Translations under genes and position numbers: made by a program
NCBI GenBank assembly: GCA_016647705.1
Contig: CM028330.1
Coordinates: forward strand, 47,768,397-47,832,396
Origin: Eucommia ulmoides
Lineage: Eukaryota; Streptophyta; Magnoliopsida; Garryales; Eucommiaceae
Direction: 5' to 3'
Length of the DNA stretch: 64,000 nucleotides
Shown: positions 59,375 to 64,000 of the stretch, in pieces
Layout of the letters: each line of letters begins with the position of its first letter
Numbering within the stretch: the first letter of the stretch is position 1
Notes under the pieces: model-generated
What the model saw: only the letters and a program-made list of their open reading frames with translations
The model's database searches: none
Told to the model about the DNA's origin: nothing

Positions 59375-60445
59375 TTTATGTGATATTCAATTTATTTATA
59401 TATTAAAAGTTATTTTTATTTTTTTTATTTGGTAGGTATGTTTACACTTTCATTTGCCATTATTCATGCTGATAATGATAATAATTGGTTCTAATTTTTA
59501 ACACAGATGGCTCTTATATTACCTCCAGAACACGTCATAACATTTATTTTTGTTTGGCAAAATAAAATTATTAAAGAAATTCAAAATGTTTTCCCTCATT
59601 GTTATCAGACATTTTGTTTACAACATCTTAAAATGAATCTTAGAGCTGTATCGAGTACATACAAGATTAAAAAATAAAAATAAAAAATGGATTTTTTATT
59701 TTTAAACTCTCTGATTGTGCACATGGAGCGCCTCATAAAATTTATAATCTAGCATGTGATGAACTCATTGCTCAAGAGAAAGGGCGTGCAGAGAAATTTA
59801 TGAAAAACTTGCTAAAAGAAAGGCACAATCGGGCATTCTTTCAAGCCACAAGGTATGGAGAGATGTAATCAAATTTGGCAGAGTCATTTAGCATTTGGAT
59901 TAAGGATTATAGGCACATTCCTATTATTTTGATGATTGACAAGATACGAATTTCATTAATGGAGCAAATGTATGGACGTAAGAATGAGTCATTGCGATTA
60001 ATTGGAGTGATATGTTCTCATTGGGATGCGAAGTTGTCATGCTACATTAGTAAATGTCGAACATAACTAGTTAGTGAGAGTGTAGAAGGAATATACAAAG
60101 TGAATTGCCACTCTTCTATCTATGTTGAAAAATATAAAAGAAAATGCCCATGCCAAATATGGCAAGTGAACATGCTTGCATGCTTGCACAATAATCCTGA
60201 AGACATGATCGTATTTGTACGGGTTTGTGGAAAATTACTTACAATAGTTTTTACTGTGAGAGTTACTCAAAAGATATTTATCTCATGCCAATAATGGAAA
60301 GACATATTCTTCAAGTCGTAAAACCTGTGACAATTCCGCCTTTTTCAAAATGACAACCTGGACGTCTGAGAAAACAATGGATTACTTCGTGGGGGTAAAG
60401 TGAAGGAGCACAATATGGTTGATGTGGTCGAATTGGCATGCTTAA
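57757..60445 (+). pseudogene. Mutator-like (MULE) transposase, decayed
   Basis: N-terminal text LTIVLCKYKDQSEIVKVD (from about 57762) resembles the PB1-like start of plant MURA-type proteins. After low-complexity acidic text, FRGGPEKFQTLLRKYLFEI (near 58212) and LYEWILFT/GFYLHKRI-like text (58375-58405) precede HTCSAIYRTMKNKRRSSNVV. WLETMKDKPKTQHIDALHDF follows. The first catalytic Asp region is FVDGIFLNGRY (58751-58783). An insert at about 58845-59430 interrupts it. Then SFAIIHADNDNNWF, FCLQHLKMNLR (59608-59643) and SNLAESFSIWIKDYRHIPI (59869-59925) appear. A SWIM-like zinc finger (CPCQIWQV... near 60145) and PPFSK*QPGRLRKQ near the end complete it. The transposase would cut the element ends; multiple stops disable it. 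Confidence 0.88.
58846..59432. repeat. AT-rich insert or intron with internal duplications
   Basis: Two copies of AATCATAAGTTATAATTAGT (58926 and 58987 regions) continuing TACATGTCATTGATTTT are about 62 bp apart; inverted ACATGTAACTAACTA follows near 59050. Two long poly-T runs (to about 59369) lie in it. It sits between HTILF and SFAIIHAD where the transposase normally continues with YPLA, so it is either an intron or a later insertion. Confidence 0.6.
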
Positions 60446-62434
60446 TATAAAATCGTTCAAACTTGTACTTAATTAGTTAGACACTTATGTGGTTCATTTG
60501 TATTTGTGAATATTCATTTTTTGTCATATATTAGTTGCATTTTTTCCGATGTATTTATTTATTTTATTCACTATTTTTTTTTATCTAAAATAGTTACACA
60601 TATTAATATCATTTGTTCATTTTTATGTGATGAACATCATTACATGTAATTATACTCACGTATAACCCGTGTCTAAAGGCATAGACTGAAAAATGACATT
60701 AATTTAAAGAAAAAAGACTTTAATATTTAGGCAATAATAAAAAAAAAAAAAACAACTTTAATATTCAGCAAAATATTGTGTAAAAAATATCTTTTGAGTT
60801 TAAAGTTTGAATGTATAACCTTTCATATTTTATTATATATATTTGTAATAATTCATTTTGCTACTTGTTAAATAAATAATACCTATGCATAAACTGTTTG
60901 GAAATTTGTTAGACGAAAAATAACAATTGTACACTGACTTAAAATAAGTGTCCAAAAAATAAGTATAATGAACATACGGTAATTTAAGATTTCTAAAATA
61001 CTCAATCACGGATTGATTACGTATGACATAATTCTTTGCGAGTTAAAAGACAAACAAATGGGCTCTAACAGATCTCAAGGATATGAAAAAATTGGTTTGC
61101 TTTGTTTGATGGGGACTTGAATAAAAAAGGACATAGAAAATTGATTTTTACTATCGAGAATTAAACTCACCAATGAAGCAAAAAGGCAATCAGTGTTGAA
61201 TTTAGAGAAAGGGTTAAGGGATTTTGAGATAATGCAAAAACTTACCGCGAAGCAAAAATACTACCAGAGTTTTTCATGTTCGGAGGCTGCTTGTGTTTAA
61301 TTCAGTGACCAATGACAACCTTCAATTGACCAACGAAAACCTTTAGGTGACATACAACGACTTGCACAGTTTGAGAGGGAGAGAGGCAAGTATATGTTCG
61401 AGGGATATCGAAAGAACTTTAACAAGCTTCTTAGTTTCTATACTTAGACCCTAAATACTTACCATTAAAAATAATTTTCATTAATATTAAATCTACTTAT
61501 ACTAATTTTCAATCACTATTGATTAAAATATGGAGGCAAATCTAAAATTGACAAGAAAAATAATTTTTATTAATGCTAAATTTACTTGTAGTAATTTTTA
61601 TTACCTTAAAATTTGGAGGCAAAATTAAAATTTATGAGTAATAATATCCATCAATATTAAATTTACTTGTACTAATTTTTAAAAATTATTTTGTATAATA
61701 TGAGAGATGATATGTTATATTTTCTAAAATTGTCCCACTTTGTGGGAAAATGACCTATGCTTACAAAGTGTCAACAATTTTTAAATATGCCATCTCGTGA
61801 GTAATCATTTTTTTGATGACTCGAATTATTGACTTTGTTTATTCTATAAATTCTCGTTTGGTATACAAATAAATATTTTGCAATAAGCGCGTAACATAAT
61901 TCTTCTAAAGCAACATCTGAATCTTCAAGTTCCAATAACACTATCAAATAGATTTATTAAGAACATTTTAAATACAATGTTTTATCAAACCAACATTAAA
62001 TACAAGTCTAAATTTTTATATACAATTTCAAATTTAACGGTGTAAATTGATATGACACATGTATCAAAGCAATAATTTGTGAGCCAAATTTAATCCCAAA
62101 TTCATAATGATGTAAATAATTTGTGAATTTTCAAAGAAACAATAAGTACTTTATTTCAAACTAACATATCTATCTATGTATAATATAAAATCCTAATTTA
62201 CCATCATTTAGGAATATAAGTCCAAACAGTATTGTGAAACAATACTTTCCAACACAAAGTCATGGAAACAAAAATAATTCTATACAAATTGAATTTATTT
62301 TTGTTAATGTTTTTGGAACAACTTTTAGCCATCTTTGTTTTGAAACATTTGAATAATTTATTTTTTCTTGGCACTATTGTATATTAAATACAATAGTAAT
62401 GTTATTTATCAATGTAAAAGTTGATTTTTTTAAA

Positions 62435-62490
<56 letters not shown>

Positions 62491-62688
62491 TTTCCTAAAG
62501 CTAATTCTAATAATTAATTTATCCTATTATTCGTATCAAAAATATATCGAGGCATCCAAATAATTTTGATCCAATGACATAAAATACCAAACTTTACTCA
62601 CATTATCAAAATCTCGCTTAGTCGTTAATTGTCTTACTATTAAGAATCATAAATTTGGTGATTACTAGTCTACTATTAGGAACTACTC
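60446..62688. other. Unassigned AT-rich stretch with tandem units
   Basis: Three diverged units of about 85-90 bp lie at 61465-61690 (each with ATTAATnTTAAATyTACTT and two with TGGAGGCAAA). An AT microsatellite followed by AC (about 62436-62490) follows. 61140-61440 is less AT-rich and coding-like in places (for example near 61300-61390) but broken; no domain. Confidence 0.5.
62436..62490. repeat. AT/AC compound microsatellite
   Basis: About 22 AT units then five AC units. Confidence 0.9.
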
Positions 62689-63042
62689 TGTTAAATTCCT
62701 GTCCCACATTACTTATTTGAGAATTTCCAAACTACTATATAAATCAAAAGAGTTACTTCACTTAGTACCATATGGTTTTAAGTTGGAATCTTCTAATTTG
62801 GTATCAGAGTTAAGGTTATGGGTCTCTCATTCACTCATAGTCAAATCATTCGTGCAAATCGGGAGTTACACATTTTTCATCATTTCTTCATAGTTAAATC
62901 ATTCGTGCAGACCAGAGATTACACTTAAGGGCGGGTGATAAATTCTTATTTTATATCGCTTATTTGAGAGTTCATAAACTATTATATAAATCAAATGAGT
63001 TATTCCACTTACTATATGATTTTAAGTTGAAGCCTCCTAACA
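62689..63042 (+). mobile_element. TRIM: miniature LTR retrotransposon
   Basis: Two LTRs of about 110 bp (62689-62798, 62936-63042) share TATATAAATCAAAwGAGTTA and TATGrTTTTAAGTTG. The first is followed by a primer binding site TTGGTATCAGAGTTA (initiator Met tRNA type, 62798-62812). The second is preceded by a polypurine tract AAGGGCGGG (62927-62935). The flanks show a perfect 5-bp duplication TACTC (62684-62688 and 63043-63047). The 354-bp element has no coding capacity and must have used proteins from another element. Its 137-bp interior contains a 45-bp tandem duplication (TCAAATCATTCGTGCA / TTAAATCATTCGTGCA). Confidence 0.93.
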
Positions 63043-63047
63043 TACTC

Positions 63048-64000
63048 AATTTTAGTGGGCAACTATCTTACAATCTACTAGGATTCCTTTCGTAATCTAA
63101 TCAACAATATATTTTTCACCTACTAAGAACTATATTTGAAACATGAAAATAGTTGGTAGTCTATTTTTTTTCTTTCAACAAATACAATAATTTATTTATT
63201 TTTCTATAAATCTACAATAATTTATTTAATGATTTTGTCCTCAAAAATTATTTTCATGAGAACAAAAGAAATAAACTATATTCAAATTAAAGAGTCAAAT
63301 CTCTTTATCTTCGAAAATGAATTTTCATAATTCAATATAAATAAAAGTAATTCAAATTTGAAAAAGATTTAGTTTGATTTGCTCACTATTAAAGTATCAA
63401 AATAATAATTAGAATATGTACAACTCTAAGAAAGCTCAAAAACTCTTTGATTTTAATCATGCCGAGAACAAAATGTTATATAAAAAATATTTTTTTTATT
63501 TGGTTTTTATTTTTATTTGTTTTTGTCCCAATTGTTTGTGATACTCAATGTTAAATTGGGACATGTGATAAGCCAATATTAGCTCCAGGATGAGAAAATG
63601 AATGTGGTATATTTGTTTGTGAAAAAATTATTTAGAGGTAAATTAAAATTGTCCTTAAAATATTCATTTGAAATTGTTAATTGATATGATGTGTGAGTTA
63701 TCCCACATAGATAAATGAAGAATATAAAGAATCATTTATTAATACTCAAGTTTGCTCTTGAAGGTAAACCCTCCAGGATGTTCAAGTGATATGGACAAAA
63801 AGTAGAGTAGTTGTTATAGCATAAATAAAACCACACATGCGTGGGCCCCACAGCAGCCGAGCACCTGCTCACCCAACCTAGCTCGAGCTCAGGCTTGGGC
63901 CTGGGCCTGGAGCCTTGGGGAAGTTTGGTCTTGCTATCTTTTTAGATAAAAGTTAGTCCGAAAATCAAATTGACTCCCATACAAAATTTGAAGGCTAACT
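63048..64000. other. Unassigned AT-rich end of window
   Basis: No gene. The last 160 bases (about 63835-63920) are unusually GC-rich with CTTGGGCCTGGGCCTGGAGCC, possibly the start of another element continuing beyond the window. Confidence 0.5.

Overview
The window looks like AT-rich nuclear DNA of a flowering plant, probably a eudicot. It carries several degraded plant transposon lineages: Ty1/copia and a gypsy-type LTR, a Helitron, a Mutator-like transposase, a Tourist-like MITE, a tRNA-derived SINE and a TRIM. Many AT microsatellites and poly-T runs lie between them. I see no intact host protein-coding gene, no rRNA or tRNA gene and no CRISPR array. This is transposon-dominated intergenic sequence in which every recognisable coding region is broken by stops or frameshifts.

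Layout. 1-12.4 kb: two copies of one short-LTR copia family (A) face away from each other, a truncated minus copy (2949-4740) and a longer plus copy (about 5920-10943). A host-like segment (about 4930-5900 and 10944-11345) is duplicated on both sides of the plus copy; one duplicate carries a 506-bp Tourist-like MITE and the other does not. 12.4-22.2 kb: a perfect solo LTR of a second, long-LTR copia family (B; 12851-15178, minus strand, 5-bp target duplication AATAG), then fragments of related LTRs. 22.2-24.3 kb: unassigned, with degenerate telomere-like motifs. 24.3-35.1 kb: a family B element with gag and partial pol, apparently inserted into an older LTR of its own family; its 3' LTR is itself interrupted by a 998-bp Mutator-type element with a 9-bp target duplication. 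35.9-38.4 kb: a solo gypsy-type LTR. 40.6-42.7 kb: another solo LTR of family B, which splits a short tandem repeat. About 45.6-52.7 kb: a decayed autonomous Helitron whose HUH and two-tyrosine Rep motifs and Helitron-type 3' hairpin plus CTAG end can still be read. 53.4 kb: a SINE. 54.9-55.8 kb: a cluster of small hairpins and tandem repeats. 57.8-60.4 kb: a decayed Mutator-like transposase. 62.7-63.0 kb: a 354-bp TRIM with a perfect 5-bp target duplication.

The pieces interact as parasites nested in each other rather than as a pathway. The most notable regulatory signal is that the family B LTRs share a cluster of a near-palindromic motif (CGGTYRACCG, containing the W-box core TTGAC) a few hundred bases upstream of a TATA-like box. 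That suggests a defence- or stress-responsive LTR promoter. I found no convincing new multi-gene system. The strongest observations are structural: self-nesting, a related empty site, exact target duplications and the Helitron terminus.
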